Shown: positions 41,747-50,415 of the stretch, one piece after another
Numbering within the stretch: the stretch's first letter is position 1
Layout: each line of letters starts with the position of its first letter
Assembly: GCA_018262985.1 (NCBI GenBank)
Contig: JADFDI010000003.1
Coordinates: forward strand, 161,577-225,576
DNA: 64,000 bases
DNA from: Spirochaetota bacterium
Lineage (GTDB): Bacteria > Spirochaetota > Spirochaetia > Treponematales > UBA12059
Reading direction: 5' to 3'
Translations under genes and position numbers: made by a program
The notes under the pieces: generated by a model
What the model was told of the DNA's origin: nothing
Databases searched by the model: none
Seen by the model: only the letters and a program-made list of their open reading frames with translations

Positions 41747-43338
41747 AAGGACTCCGGACCTTCCGCGCGCTCGCCCGCGCGCGGGGGCTCTTCGCCGGGT
41801 TCTGGCTCGCCGCCTTCTGCCTCGCGCTGGCCCTGCCCGCGAGCGAGGCGCCAGGCCTGGTTCCGCTCGCCGGCTTCCTCGCCGGAACGCAGCCCTTTCA
41901 CGCGCTGGAGCGGGTCCTGCTCGCCGCCGCCCCGCGCGCGGCGGTCCTCGCTTCGGCGCTCGCCGCGCTCGCGGCCCTGGCGGGCGCCTTCGTCCTGGGT
42001 CGCTTCCACTGCTCCCTCCTCTGCCCGCTCGGCACCTGCCAGGACGCCGCGGCGCGGCTCGCCTCGGCCGGCCGCTCGGCCCGGCGCGGCCCCGGCCGGC
42101 GCGAGGGCCGCGCGTTCGGCGTCGCCAGGCCGCTCGCCTTCGCCCTCGTCCTCGGCGGCCTCGCAGAGGGCCTTCCCGCCGCCGCGGCGCTGCTCGAGCC
42201 GTACTCGGTGTTCGCGCGGGGCTTTTCCCGCACCGCGGGCGACCTCGCGGGCCTCGCCCTGAACGGCCTCGAAGCGCTGGGGCTCCGCATTCCCGTCGTC
42301 ACCCTGCGCTGGGAGCCGCTCGCCTTCGCCCTCGCGGCCCTGCCCTTCGCGGCCGTCCTCGCGGCCGGCTCCTTCCGGAGCCGCTGGTTCTGCGGCGAAC
42401 TCTGCCCGGTCGGAGCGGCTCTCGGCGCGATCAACCGCCTCGCCGCGCTCCGGGTCCGTTTCGACCCGGCCGCCTGCGTTTCGTGCGGCGCCTGCGAGAA
42501 GGTCTGCCGCGCGCGCTGCGTCGACGCCTCCGGACTCGACGCGAGCCGCTGCGTGCAGTGCCTCGACTGCCTGGCCGCCTGCCCGACGGGCGCGCTCTCC
42601 TACGGCCCCGCCCCCGCGGAGGGGGCGGGCGCCCCCGACCTCTCGCGGCGGCGCTTCATCGCCGAAGCCGGCGCCGTCGCGGCGGGAGCCGCGCTGGCTC
42701 TCGCCCTACCCGCGGCCGCGAGCGCCTCGGGACTCGCCCTGGTCCGGAAGGCTCCCCGGGGAAGCTCCGGTCGGCTCCTCGCCGCGCCGCCGGGGGCCGG
42801 TTCCGTCGACCGCTACGCGTCCCTCTGCACGGGCTGCGGAACCTGCGTCCGCGCGTGCCCCTCGGGCGTCCTCAGGCACTCGGGCGCGGAATTCGGCCTC
42901 GCGCGACCCATGGTGCCCTACCTCGACTACGGGCGCGCCTTCTGCCAGTACGAGTGCGTCGCCTGCGCCGGGGTCTGTCCCTCGGGCGCCCTGCTCGCCG
43001 TCGCGCCGGAGGCGAAGAAGCGGACCGCCGTCGGCAAGTCGGACCTGGTCCTCGCCGATTGCATCGTGGTGGCGAAGGGCACTCGCTGCGGGGCCTGCGC
43101 CGAGCACTGCCCGAGCGGCGCCGTCCGCATCGAGGCGGTGCCGGGGCGGCCCCTGCCGGTGCCCGTGCTGCACGCTCCGACCTGCGTAGGCTGCGGAGCC
43201 TGCGAGACCGTCTGTCCCGCGACGCCGCGCAAGGCCATGACGGTCGCGGGGCTCGCCGTCCACGAGACCGCCGAGCCGCCCCGCAAGGACGCGCCGGACG
43301 GCGCCGCGGCTCCCCCCGTCGAGGGCTTCGCCTTCTAG
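41743..43338 (+). CDS. NapH-NapG-like membrane polyferredoxin with internal twin-arginine segment
   Basis: A 531-aa iron-sulfur membrane protein starting at GTG 41743. The N-terminal half is NapH/CcoG-like: several membrane helices, CSLLCPLGTCQD and CGELCPVGAA. Two [4Fe-4S] sites follow (CVSCGACEKVC and CVQCLDCLAACPTGAL). Near residue 300 comes SRRRFIAEAG and a hydrophobic Ala/Leu stretch, resembling an internal Tat signal-anchor. After it are about four more clusters (CTGCGTCVRACPSG, CVACAGVCPSG, CGACAEHCPSG, CVGCGACETVCP). This is the order NapH then NapG in one chain, able to carry electrons across the membrane. It closes the tatA operon. The electron donor and acceptor are unknown. Confidence 0.9.
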   Translation: MKGLRTFRALARARGLFAGFWLAAFCLALALPASEAPGLVPLAGFLAGTQPFHALERVLLAAAPRAAVLASALAALAALAGAFVLGRFHCSLLCPLGTCQDAAARLASAGRSARRGPGRREGRAFGVARPLAFALVLGGLAEGLPAAAALLEPYSVFARGFSRTAGDLAGLALNGLEALGLRIPVVTLRWEPLAFALAALPFAAVLAAGSFRSRWFCGELCPVGAALGAINRLAALRVRFDPAACVSCGACEKVCRARCVDASGLDASRCVQCLDCLAACPTGALSYGPAPAEGAGAPDLSRRRFIAEAGAVAAGAALALALPAAASASGLALVRKAPRGSSGRLLAAPPGAGSVDRYASLCTGCGTCVRACPSGVLRHSGAEFGLARPMVPYLDYGRAFCQYECVACAGVCPSGALLAVAPEAKKRTAVGKSDLVLADCIVVAKGTRCGACAEHCPSGAVRIEAVPGRPLPVPVLHAPTCVGCGACETVCPATPRKAMTVAGLAVHETAEPPRKDAPDGAAAPPVEGFAF

Positions 43339-43410
43339 CGGCTGAATGGCGGCGAGGAGCGTGAGGACGCGGTCTGGCGGACGGGCGGGGGCGCTCGCGA
43401 CGTCCCCGCG

Positions 43411-43444
43411 CCGGGCGGCCCCGCCGGGATCCGGGGCCGCCCGG
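43411..43444. terminator. Perfect 12-bp-stem hairpin between convergent genes
   Basis: CCGGGCGGCCCC (43411-43422) pairs perfectly with GGGGCCGCCCGG (43433-43444). It lies between the polyferredoxin gene and the converging small helical gene. No T tract, but the position suits a bidirectional terminator. Confidence 0.5.
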
Positions 43445-43475
43445 ACGGTCCGCGCCGCCCCCGGAGCCGGGTCCC

Positions 43476-43940
43476 CTACAGGGCGATGCCGGAGAGGTCG
43501 GATTCGAGGACTTTCCGGCTCTCCGCGTCGGTGACGCGAGCGGCGTCCTCGCGGGCCTCCTCGAGGAAGGACGCCGCCTCGGCGCGACGGCCGAGCAGGG
43601 CGGCCGCGCGCGCCAGGGCCTCGCGGGCGTAGGCCGAGTAGAAGGGCTCGAGGGCGCCGCGCCGGGCGGCTTCCAGCGACAGGAGCCCGTAGCGCAGGGC
43701 CTCCTCGCCGCGCCGCGCCTCCGAGTACACGCGCGAGAGCTGCCAGTAGCCCACGGACAGCTGCAGGTCCGTGACGTCGGCGCGCGCGCGCCAGTGGTGC
43801 AGCGACGCGTGGCTCGCGTGGATCATGGCCTCGGTCTCGTCCTCGCTCCTGTCGGCCTTGTCGATGAAGGTCCAGGTGGCGTTGAAGCAGGCGGCGGAAA
43901 AGTGCCTGTGGCCGGCGGCCTCGTCGAATTTCTCGCTCAT
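43476..43940 (-). CDS. Hypothetical helical (TPR-like) protein
   Basis: A 154-aa protein with no signal peptide or membrane segment. The sequence is helix-rich with repeat-like spacing (HRHFSAACFNATW, SVGYWQLSRVYSEARRGEEAL, AREALARAAALLGRRAEA), resembling two or three degenerate tetratricopeptide repeats. It probably mediates protein contacts. GGAGGAGA precedes ATG 43940. It is convergent with the polyferredoxin operon and divergent from the M23 peptidase gene, with about 96 bp between start codons. Confidence 0.75.
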   Translation of the reverse strand: MSEKFDEAAGHRHFSAACFNATWTFIDKADRSEDETEAMIHASHASLHHWRARADVTDLQLSVGYWQLSRVYSEARRGEEALRYGLLSLEAARRGALEPFYSAYAREALARAAALLGRRAEAASFLEEAREDAARVTDAESRKVLESDLSGIAL

Positions 43941-44024
43941 CTCGGTCTCCTCCCCGGCGCCCGGGATCTGGTTCGGCGCGGCGATCGGGGAAGGGCCATC
44001 GTAGCCCGGATCGGAGCCTTGTGG

Positions 44025-44030
44025 TAGAGT
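44025..44030 (+). promoter_or_regulatory. -10 box of M23 gene, leaderless
   Basis: TAGAGT (44025-44030) ends 6 nt before ATG 44037 and no Shine-Dalgarno sequence is present. The -35 box is unclear (GTAGCC 18 bp upstream, as also seen before the kinase gene at 61223). Confidence 0.45.
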
Positions 44031-44036
44031 GCGCTC

Positions 44037-44651
44037 ATGCCGAAGGGCGATCCGAACCGCGAGCTCCTGGCCTCCATCAAGGCGGCGACGGCGGACGCGC
44101 GCGCCCTCGCGGACGGCAAGGCGCCGAAGCTGGCGCGGCTCCGGGCGAAGGGCGCCCGGAAGGTCCTCCGCGTCGCCCTGCTGGCGACCGGGACCCTGCT
44201 CGCCCTCTCGGTGCTCCTGCCCCCCTTCGCGTATCCCGTGCGCGGCGTCGCCAGCTCCGGCTTCTTCTTCCGCCGCGCGCCCGACGCGCTTTCGCCCTTC
44301 TCGGTGGAATTCCACCCCGCGCTCGACCTCGCCGTGCCTTCGGGCACGACGGTGCGCCCGGCGACCTGGGGCGTGGTGGCGGAGACCGGCCGCGACGAGG
44401 CCTACGGCAACTGGGTCCGCGTGCGGCACCCCTTCGGCTTCGAAAGCTTCTACGCCCACCTCGACTCGGTCTCGACGCATTCGGGCGCGCCCGTCCTGGT
44501 GCGCGGCTTGGCCTCGCTCGGGCGCTCGGGCTCCACCGGGCGCTCGACGGGTCCCCATCTGCACTTCGAGCTCCGCTTCCGGGGCCGGCCCCTGCCGCCG
44601 GGTTTCCTCCTCCTCGGTCACCGGATCCGGCTCGCGCTCCTCGGCTTCTGA
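44037..44651 (+). CDS. M23 family metallopeptidase
   Basis: A 204-aa LytM-type protein. A charged N-terminal stretch is followed by one membrane helix (about residues 42-62) and the peptidase domain. Zinc-ligand motifs are EFHPALDLAVPSGT (HxxxD) and GPHLHFELR (HxH), with FESFYAHLD between. It should cleave peptide cross-links in peptidoglycan, or act as an activator. The single N-terminal anchor places it in the periplasm. No LysM or coiled-coil region is seen. Its predicted transcript is leaderless. It is convergent with the P5C dehydrogenase gene, with a 6-bp gap. Confidence 0.9.
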   Translation: MPKGDPNRELLASIKAATADARALADGKAPKLARLRAKGARKVLRVALLATGTLLALSVLLPPFAYPVRGVASSGFFFRRAPDALSPFSVEFHPALDLAVPSGTTVRPATWGVVAETGRDEAYGNWVRVRHPFGFESFYAHLDSVSTHSGAPVLVRGLASLGRSGSTGRSTGPHLHFELRFRGRPLPPGFLLLGHRIRLALLGF

Positions 44652-44657
44652 TCGCGC

Positions 44658-46298
<1,641 letters not shown>

Positions 46299-46482
46299 GT
46301 CCGGGCTCCTCTCCGATCGGGGTGAAGTAGATTACTCTTCCAATCAAGATAAGGAGGCGAGCGCCTTCGAGGAAAGTCACCGGGGAAGCGCCGCGCGGGC
46401 GCGAAGGGCGCCGCCCCGCGTGGCGCGCGGGCCCGCCGGGCGGGTAGGGCGGGCTGGAGACGAAGCCCGTTCGCCTTCGTCC

Positions 46483-46539
46483 CCGGAAGCTTCGTGACAC
46501 CCAGAAGCTTCGTGACACCCGGAAGCTTCGTGACACCCG
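46483..46539. repeat. Three tandem copies of the AAGCTTCGTGACAC repeat
   Basis: CCGGAAGCTTCGTGACACC, CAGAAGCTTCGTGACACC and CGGAAGCTTCGTGACACC lie head to tail at 18-bp spacing, between the FMN-binding gene terminator and the upstream region of pruA. Confidence 0.85.
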
Positions 46540-46549
46540 TTAGGGCATG

Positions 46550-46577
46550 AAAAAGCCCCGCCCGAGGGGGCGGGGCT
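46550..46577 (-). terminator. Rho-independent terminator of the FMN-binding protein gene
   Basis: AGCCCCGCCC (46554-46563) pairs with GGGCGGGGCT (46568-46577). On the minus strand the stem is followed by TTTTT. It lies about 20 bp after the stop at 46599. Confidence 0.85.
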
Positions 46578-46598
46578 CGGGATTCCGGGGGAGGACGC

Positions 46599-47411
46599 TT
46601 ACTTCGCGGCCTTGAGGGCCTGGGCGCAGAGGTCGAGGAAGCCCTTCACGGTGATCGAGGCGCCGGAGACGGCGTCGGTCTTGCCGTCGGCCTTGACCGC
46701 GATCTTGGACGGGTCCTGGGCGGCGAGCAGGGCGGCTTCCATGGCGGCGGTCTGGACGTTCCACTCGCCCTTCTTGGCGACCTTGGCCATGCCGTAGCGG
46801 CCGGCGGCGGCCTCGACGAGCTTGGACTTCTTGGTGGCGTCCTTGTAGGTGCCGTTCCAGAGGACGTCGACGATGCGGCCGTTCACCACGGTGAGCAGCA
46901 CGTTGTCCTTCCAGCCGGAGGTCTCGAAGGCGGCGGCCTCGGCGAAGTACCAGCCGTCCTTCTTGTAGCCGCCCTTCTCGACGGGCTTCGAGGCCAGGGC
47001 GACCTTGGCCAGCTCGATGAATTCCTTGACGGTGATGGAGGCGCCGGCGATGGCGTCGGTCTTGCCGTCGGCCTTGACCGCGATCTTGTCGGGCGAACCG
47101 GCGGCCACGAGGGCGGCCTCGACCTTGGCGGCCTGCACGTCCCACTCGCCGTTCTTGGCGATCTTGGCCATGCCGTACTTGCCGGCGGCGGCGTAGGCCT
47201 TCTTGTCGACCACGCCGAGGTTGGAGACGGCGTTCCACTCGGCCTTGACGATCTTGCCGCCCTTGACCGTGATCACGGCCTGGTAGCGCCAGCCGGAGCT
47301 GGAGTAGGCGGACTGCTGGGCGAAATAGACGCCGTCCTTGTAGCTCTGGGCGACGGCGACGCCGGCCAGGACCATGGAAAGGAGCGTCGCGAGGGCGATC
47401 ATGCGCTTCAT
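46599..47411 (-). CDS. Exported protein with two FMN-binding domains
   Basis: A 270-aa periplasmic or surface redox protein. Signal peptide MKRMIALATLLSMVLAG ends near AVAQ (about residue 22). Two homologous FMN-binding domains follow, about residues 23-140 and 148-270. Each has an ITVKGGKIVKAEWN-like or LTVVNGRIVDVLWN-like strand pair, a GKYGMAK/GRYGMAK motif and a late flavinylation-like site, DAIAGASITVKEF or DAVSGASITVKGF. ApbE-type enzymes attach FMN at DxxSGATxT. Here the acceptor position is Ser (GAS), so attachment by Ser or non-covalent binding is possible. It has a strong consensus promoter, a good Shine-Dalgarno sequence and its own terminator, all indicating high expression. No apbE gene is in the window. 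Confidence 0.9.
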   Translation of the reverse strand: MKRMIALATLLSMVLAGVAVAQSYKDGVYFAQQSAYSSSGWRYQAVITVKGGKIVKAEWNAVSNLGVVDKKAYAAAGKYGMAKIAKNGEWDVQAAKVEAALVAAGSPDKIAVKADGKTDAIAGASITVKEFIELAKVALASKPVEKGGYKKDGWYFAEAAAFETSGWKDNVLLTVVNGRIVDVLWNGTYKDATKKSKLVEAAAGRYGMAKVAKKGEWNVQTAAMEAALLAAQDPSKIAVKADGKTDAVSGASITVKGFLDLCAQALKAAK

Positions 47412-47435
47412 GGAGTTCCTCCTGCGGATTCCATT

Positions 47436-47447
47436 CGTATCGATACG
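47436..47447. promoter_or_regulatory. 12-bp palindrome in the FMN gene leader
   Basis: CGTATCGATACG is a perfect palindrome. It lies between the -10 box and the start codon, where a repressor could block transcription. Confidence 0.4.
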
Positions 47448-47453
47448 GATAGA

Positions 47454-47483
47454 GTGATACCGCTGAATAAACAACTCTGTCAA
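47454..47483 (-). promoter_or_regulatory. Promoter of FMN-binding protein gene
   Basis: On the minus strand TTGACA (47483-47478), an 18-bp spacer and TATCAC (47459-47454). It lies in an A+T-rich stretch rare for this window. It is the best consensus -35 box seen here, with the one before the decarboxylase gene. Confidence 0.65.
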
Positions 47484-47571
47484 TATAAACGTAACGATAT
47501 AGGTCAACGAGCGGCTTCCGCATGACGCGGACGCGGACGCGGGCGCCGGACGCCGGGGTCGCGTCCCGGAC

Positions 47572-47877
47572 CTAGACGATGACGACGGAGTTGTCGGCGG
47601 TCGCGTAGGGGTTGAGGTCGTAGCGGTCCGCGTTCCAGTCGTTCTCCCAGCGCCCGCCGTCCAGGAGGTAGCGGAAGGCGTACTCGCGGCCGGTGGCCAG
47701 GGGTACCGCGGCCTCGAAGCCGCCGTCGGCCCGCCGCTTCATGGGCAGCGCTTCCGGATCCCAGCCGTTCCAGTCGCCGAGCACGGCGGCCCGGGCGGCC
47801 CCGCCCGCCTCCTCGGCGCTGATCGAGAAGGTGACCTTGCAGGTCGCCCCGTTCTTCGCGTAGGCCTTTTTGAGCAT
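47572..47877 (-). CDS. CBM48/AMPK-type glycogen-binding domain protein
   Basis: A 101-aa protein consisting almost only of an isoamylase N-terminal/CBM48 domain. It includes AAVLGDWNGWDPEALPM, the charged middle DGGFEAAVPLATGREYAFRY and LLDGGRWENDWNADRYDLN. The Trp residues in GDWNGW and DGGRWENDW are the usual glucan-contact positions. It has no catalytic domain or signal peptide, so it is a cytoplasmic glucan-binding or regulatory protein. GAGGAGAGGGG precedes ATG 47877. Two copies of a 57-bp repeat lie upstream. Confidence 0.88.
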   Translation of the reverse strand: MLKKAYAKNGATCKVTFSISAEEAGGAARAAVLGDWNGWDPEALPMKRRADGGFEAAVPLATGREYAFRYLLDGGRWENDWNADRYDLNPYATADNSVVIV

Positions 47878-47962
47878 CGCCCCTCTCCTCGCGGTAGTGC
47901 GGAAGGCCCGCGATCCGGGCCTTCCCCGAACATTGTCGCGCTTCGCGCCGCCCGGCGCAAAT

Positions 47963-48068
47963 CCGCCCGCTCCCGGACCGCCCGGAAGCTTCGTGACACT
48001 ACGGGCCAGGCGCCGGATGCCGCCCGCGCCCGGGCCGCCCGGAAGCTTCGTGACACTACGGGCCAGGC
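47963..48068. repeat. 57-bp tandem repeat carrying AAGCTTCGTGACAC boxes
   Basis: Units 47963-48019 and 48020-48068 (truncated) match except at a few positions. Each runs CCGCCCGC-CCCGG-CCGCC, then CGGAAGCTTCGTGACAC, then TACGGGCCAGGC. Here the short repeat is embedded in a larger duplicated unit. Confidence 0.85.
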
Positions 48069-48078
48069 ACCCTCGCGC

Positions 48079-48107
48079 TTGACCGGACCGGGGAACGGGT
48101 CCAGACT
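48079..48107 (+). promoter_or_regulatory. Possible promoter of aminotransferase gene
   Basis: TTGACC (48079-48084), a 17-bp spacer and a poor -10 box CAGACT (48102-48107). GGAGGA serves as Shine-Dalgarno sequence before ATG 48194. Confidence 0.35.
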
Positions 48108-48193
48108 GGGCTGGCCGGAAGCGCGCCGCCGTCCCGATCCCGGTCGACGGCCGAAGCGCGCGGACGCAGCATGAATCCCGGAGGACAGCATCC

Positions 48194-49504
48194 ATGAACC
48201 CCCTCGCCGAAGACCTGAACCGAGCCTTGGCCGGCACCTGCGCCGACCGCCTGCTTTCCGCCTCGGGCAAGCGCATGTACTTTCCCAAGGGCATACTCGC
48301 CCAGAGCGCCGAGGCCACGGAAAAGGCCACGCGCTTCAACGCCACCATCGGCATGGCCTTCTCGGGCGGCAAGCCCATGGTCCTCGACGCGATCCGCTCC
48401 CAGCTGCCGGGCCTTTCGGAGCGCGAGGCCGTCGCCTACGCGCCCACCGCGGGAGTCCCCGCCCTGCGCGCGCGCTGGAAGGAGGAGCTCGTCCGCAAGA
48501 ACCCCTCGCTCGCGCTCAAGCGCTTCAGCCTGCCGGTGGTGGTGCCGGGCCTGACCGCCGGCGTCTCCTTCCTCGCGGACCTCTTCATCGAGCCGGGCGA
48601 CGCCGTGGTGGTGCCCGACCTCTTCTGGCCGAACTACCGCCTCATCCTCGAGGAGCGCAAGGGCGCGCGCCTCGCCACCTACCCGATGTTCGCGCCCGAC
48701 GGCCGCTTCAACGTCGCGGGCTTCGAGGCAACCCTGGCCGCCGAGGGCCGCGCGCGCGGCCGGGCGCTCACCATCCTCAACTTCCCGAACAACCCCACCG
48801 GCTACTCGCCCTCGAAGGCCGAGGCCGCCGGCATCGTCGCCGCCCTCGAGCGCGTCGCGGCGAGCGGCGTGGACCTCCTCGTGGTGGCGGACGACGCCTA
48901 CTTCGGCCTCCAGTACGAGGCGGAGTCCCTCGGCGAGTCGGTATTCGCCCTGCTCGCCGACCGGAACGAGCGCATCCTCGCGGCCAAGGTCGACGGGCCG
49001 ACCAAGGAGGACTACGTCTGGGGCTTCCGCGCGGGCTTCCTCAGCTTCGCCTGCCGCGGCTTCGAGGAGGCGCACTACGAGGCCCTGGTCAAGAAGCTCA
49101 TGGGCGTGGTGCGCTCGGCCGTCTCGAATTCGACCGCGCCGACCCAGTACATCCTGCTCAAGGCCCTCGAGACTCCGGGCGTCGAGGCGCAGAAACTGGC
49201 CTTCAAGGGCATCCTCGAGACGCGATACCGCGCCGTGCGCTCGTACCTGGCCGCGAATCCACCGCCCGAGTGCCTCCGCGTCCTCCCCTTCAACTCAGGC
49301 TACTTCATGTCCTACCGCTGCGAGGGCATCGACGCCGAGGAGCTCCGGAAGAAGCTGCTGGACGAGCAAGGCATCGGCACCATCTCGATGCAGGGCGGCT
49401 TCCTCCGCGTGGCCTTCTCGAGCGTCGAGGCGGGCGACGTAGGCGAGCTCTACGGGGCCATCCACGAGGCCGCCGCGGCCCTGGCGCGAAGGCTCGAGGT
49501 GTGA
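48194..49504 (+). CDS. Class I/II PLP-dependent aminotransferase
   Basis: A 436-aa fold-type I aminotransferase. It has NATIGMAFSGGKPM near residue 50, the substrate/PLP motif TILNFPNNPTGYSPSK and VVADDAYFGLQYEAE (Asp binding the PLP ring). The region AAKVDGPTKEDYVWGFRAGF holds the candidate PLP lysine, and the C-terminal arginine region is GGFLRVAFSS. In place of the usual S-x-x-K, the lysine lies in a GPTKED context, as in a small group of uncharacterised aminotransferases. The amino donor and acceptor are unknown. GGAGGA is 8 nt before the ATG. It is monocistronic. Confidence 0.9.
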   Translation: MNPLAEDLNRALAGTCADRLLSASGKRMYFPKGILAQSAEATEKATRFNATIGMAFSGGKPMVLDAIRSQLPGLSEREAVAYAPTAGVPALRARWKEELVRKNPSLALKRFSLPVVVPGLTAGVSFLADLFIEPGDAVVVPDLFWPNYRLILEERKGARLATYPMFAPDGRFNVAGFEATLAAEGRARGRALTILNFPNNPTGYSPSKAEAAGIVAALERVAASGVDLLVVADDAYFGLQYEAESLGESVFALLADRNERILAAKVDGPTKEDYVWGFRAGFLSFACRGFEEAHYEALVKKLMGVVRSAVSNSTAPTQYILLKALETPGVEAQKLAFKGILETRYRAVRSYLAANPPPECLRVLPFNSGYFMSYRCEGIDAEELRKKLLDEQGIGTISMQGGFLRVAFSSVEAGDVGELYGAIHEAAAALARRLEV

Positions 49505-49520
49505 TCGGGTATCGCCGAGA

Positions 49521-49560
49521 ATCTAACCACAGAGGCACGGAGACACAGAGGGAAGAGGGA
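49521..49560. repeat. AACCACAGAGGCACGGAG-type dispersed element
   Basis: AACCACAGAGGCACGGAG followed by ACACAGAGGGAAGAGGGA. From memory, closely similar sequence is scattered in many unrelated bacterial genomes and is often mistranslated as an NHRGTETQR-type N-terminus. It lies just 5' of the rlpA gene and is then followed by purine-rich repeats. Confidence 0.6.
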
Positions 49561-49575
49561 GAAGAGGGAAGAGGG

Positions 49576-50361
49576 ATGAAGAGAGGGAATCGGGGAGGGG
49601 GGAAAGGGGGCGTTGCGTTTCGGCGTGGGCGTGCGCCGTCGCTCCCCTGCACGCTCTTGCTCGCGTTGACCCTCCTGCCTTCCGTCGCGGCGGCCCAGGG
49701 CGCCTCCGGTTCGGGCGCGCCTCGGGCGGCGCCCGGCGCGGCGGTCGTGGGGCTGCCGCCGACCATGGTGGCGTCGTGGTACGGCGAGCCCTTCCACGGG
49801 CGCGTCGCGGCCTCCGGCCTCGTGTTCGACAAGAACGCCTTCACCGCGGCCCACAAGACCCTGCCCTTCGGCACCGTGCTCCGCCTCACGAACCCCGCCA
49901 ACGGCTGCTCGGTCCTGGTGACGGTCACCGACCGCGGGCCCTTCGTGCTCGGCCGCGACCTGGACGTATCGGAGGCGGCCGCGCGCGCTCTCGGCATGAT
50001 CGCCGCGGGCACCGCGACGCTCCGCTCGGAGCTGGCGCCCCCGGGCGCGGTCCCGCCCGGCCCCGCGCCGAAGGCCGCCCCGGCGTCCGCCGCGCCCGCG
50101 CCCGCCTCCGGCGCTCCGGCGACGCCCGGGACGCGCTGGCGCATCCAGGTGGCCAGCTTTTCCGACGCGGCCAACGCCGCCCGCCTCCGCGACGAGCTCG
50201 CCGTCTCGGGCCTCGTCGCCGCGCTCGAGAAGGCCCCGGATTCGCCCTACACGCGCGTGGTGCTCGACGGACTCGACGAGGCCGCGTACCGCGCCGCCAT
50301 GGCCAGGCTCGACGCCCTCGGCTACCGCGGCGTCCTCGTCACCAAGACCTCCCCCAAATAA
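49576..50361 (+). CDS. rlpA: RlpA-like lytic transglycosylase with SPOR domain
   Basis: A 261-aa septal-ring protein. A basic N-terminus and hydrophobic signal (TLLLALTLLPSVAAA) precede the double-psi beta-barrel domain: VASWYGEPFHGRVAASG, KTLPFGTVLRLTN and VTDRGPFVLGRDLDVS. The catalytic-type Asp in TDRGPF and the D-x-S motif are present. After a Pro/Ala linker comes a SPOR domain (RWRIQVASFSDAANA through GVLVTK) that targets denuded septal glycan. RlpA cleaves naked glycan strands at division sites. ATG 49576 was chosen because the upstream in-frame residues come from the dispersed element. The purine-rich leader may act as Shine-Dalgarno sequence. Confidence 0.9.
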   Translation: MKRGNRGGGKGGVAFRRGRAPSLPCTLLLALTLLPSVAAAQGASGSGAPRAAPGAAVVGLPPTMVASWYGEPFHGRVAASGLVFDKNAFTAAHKTLPFGTVLRLTNPANGCSVLVTVTDRGPFVLGRDLDVSEAAARALGMIAAGTATLRSELAPPGAVPPGPAPKAAPASAAPAPASGAPATPGTRWRIQVASFSDAANAARLRDELAVSGLVAALEKAPDSPYTRVVLDGLDEAAYRAAMARLDALGYRGVLVTKTSPK

Positions 50362-50363
50362 GA

Positions 50364-50397
50364 CGCGGACGAGGCCGATCGCCCGACCTCGTCCGCG
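50364..50397. terminator. Hairpin between convergent rlpA and decarboxylase genes
   Basis: CGCGGACGAGG (50364-50374) pairs with CCTCGTCCGCG (50387-50397). It lies 2 bp after the rlpA stop and 18 bp from the decarboxylase stop, in the position of a shared terminator, although without a T tract. Confidence 0.55.
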
Positions 50398-50415
50398 CCC
50401 GGCTATCCGCGGGAC

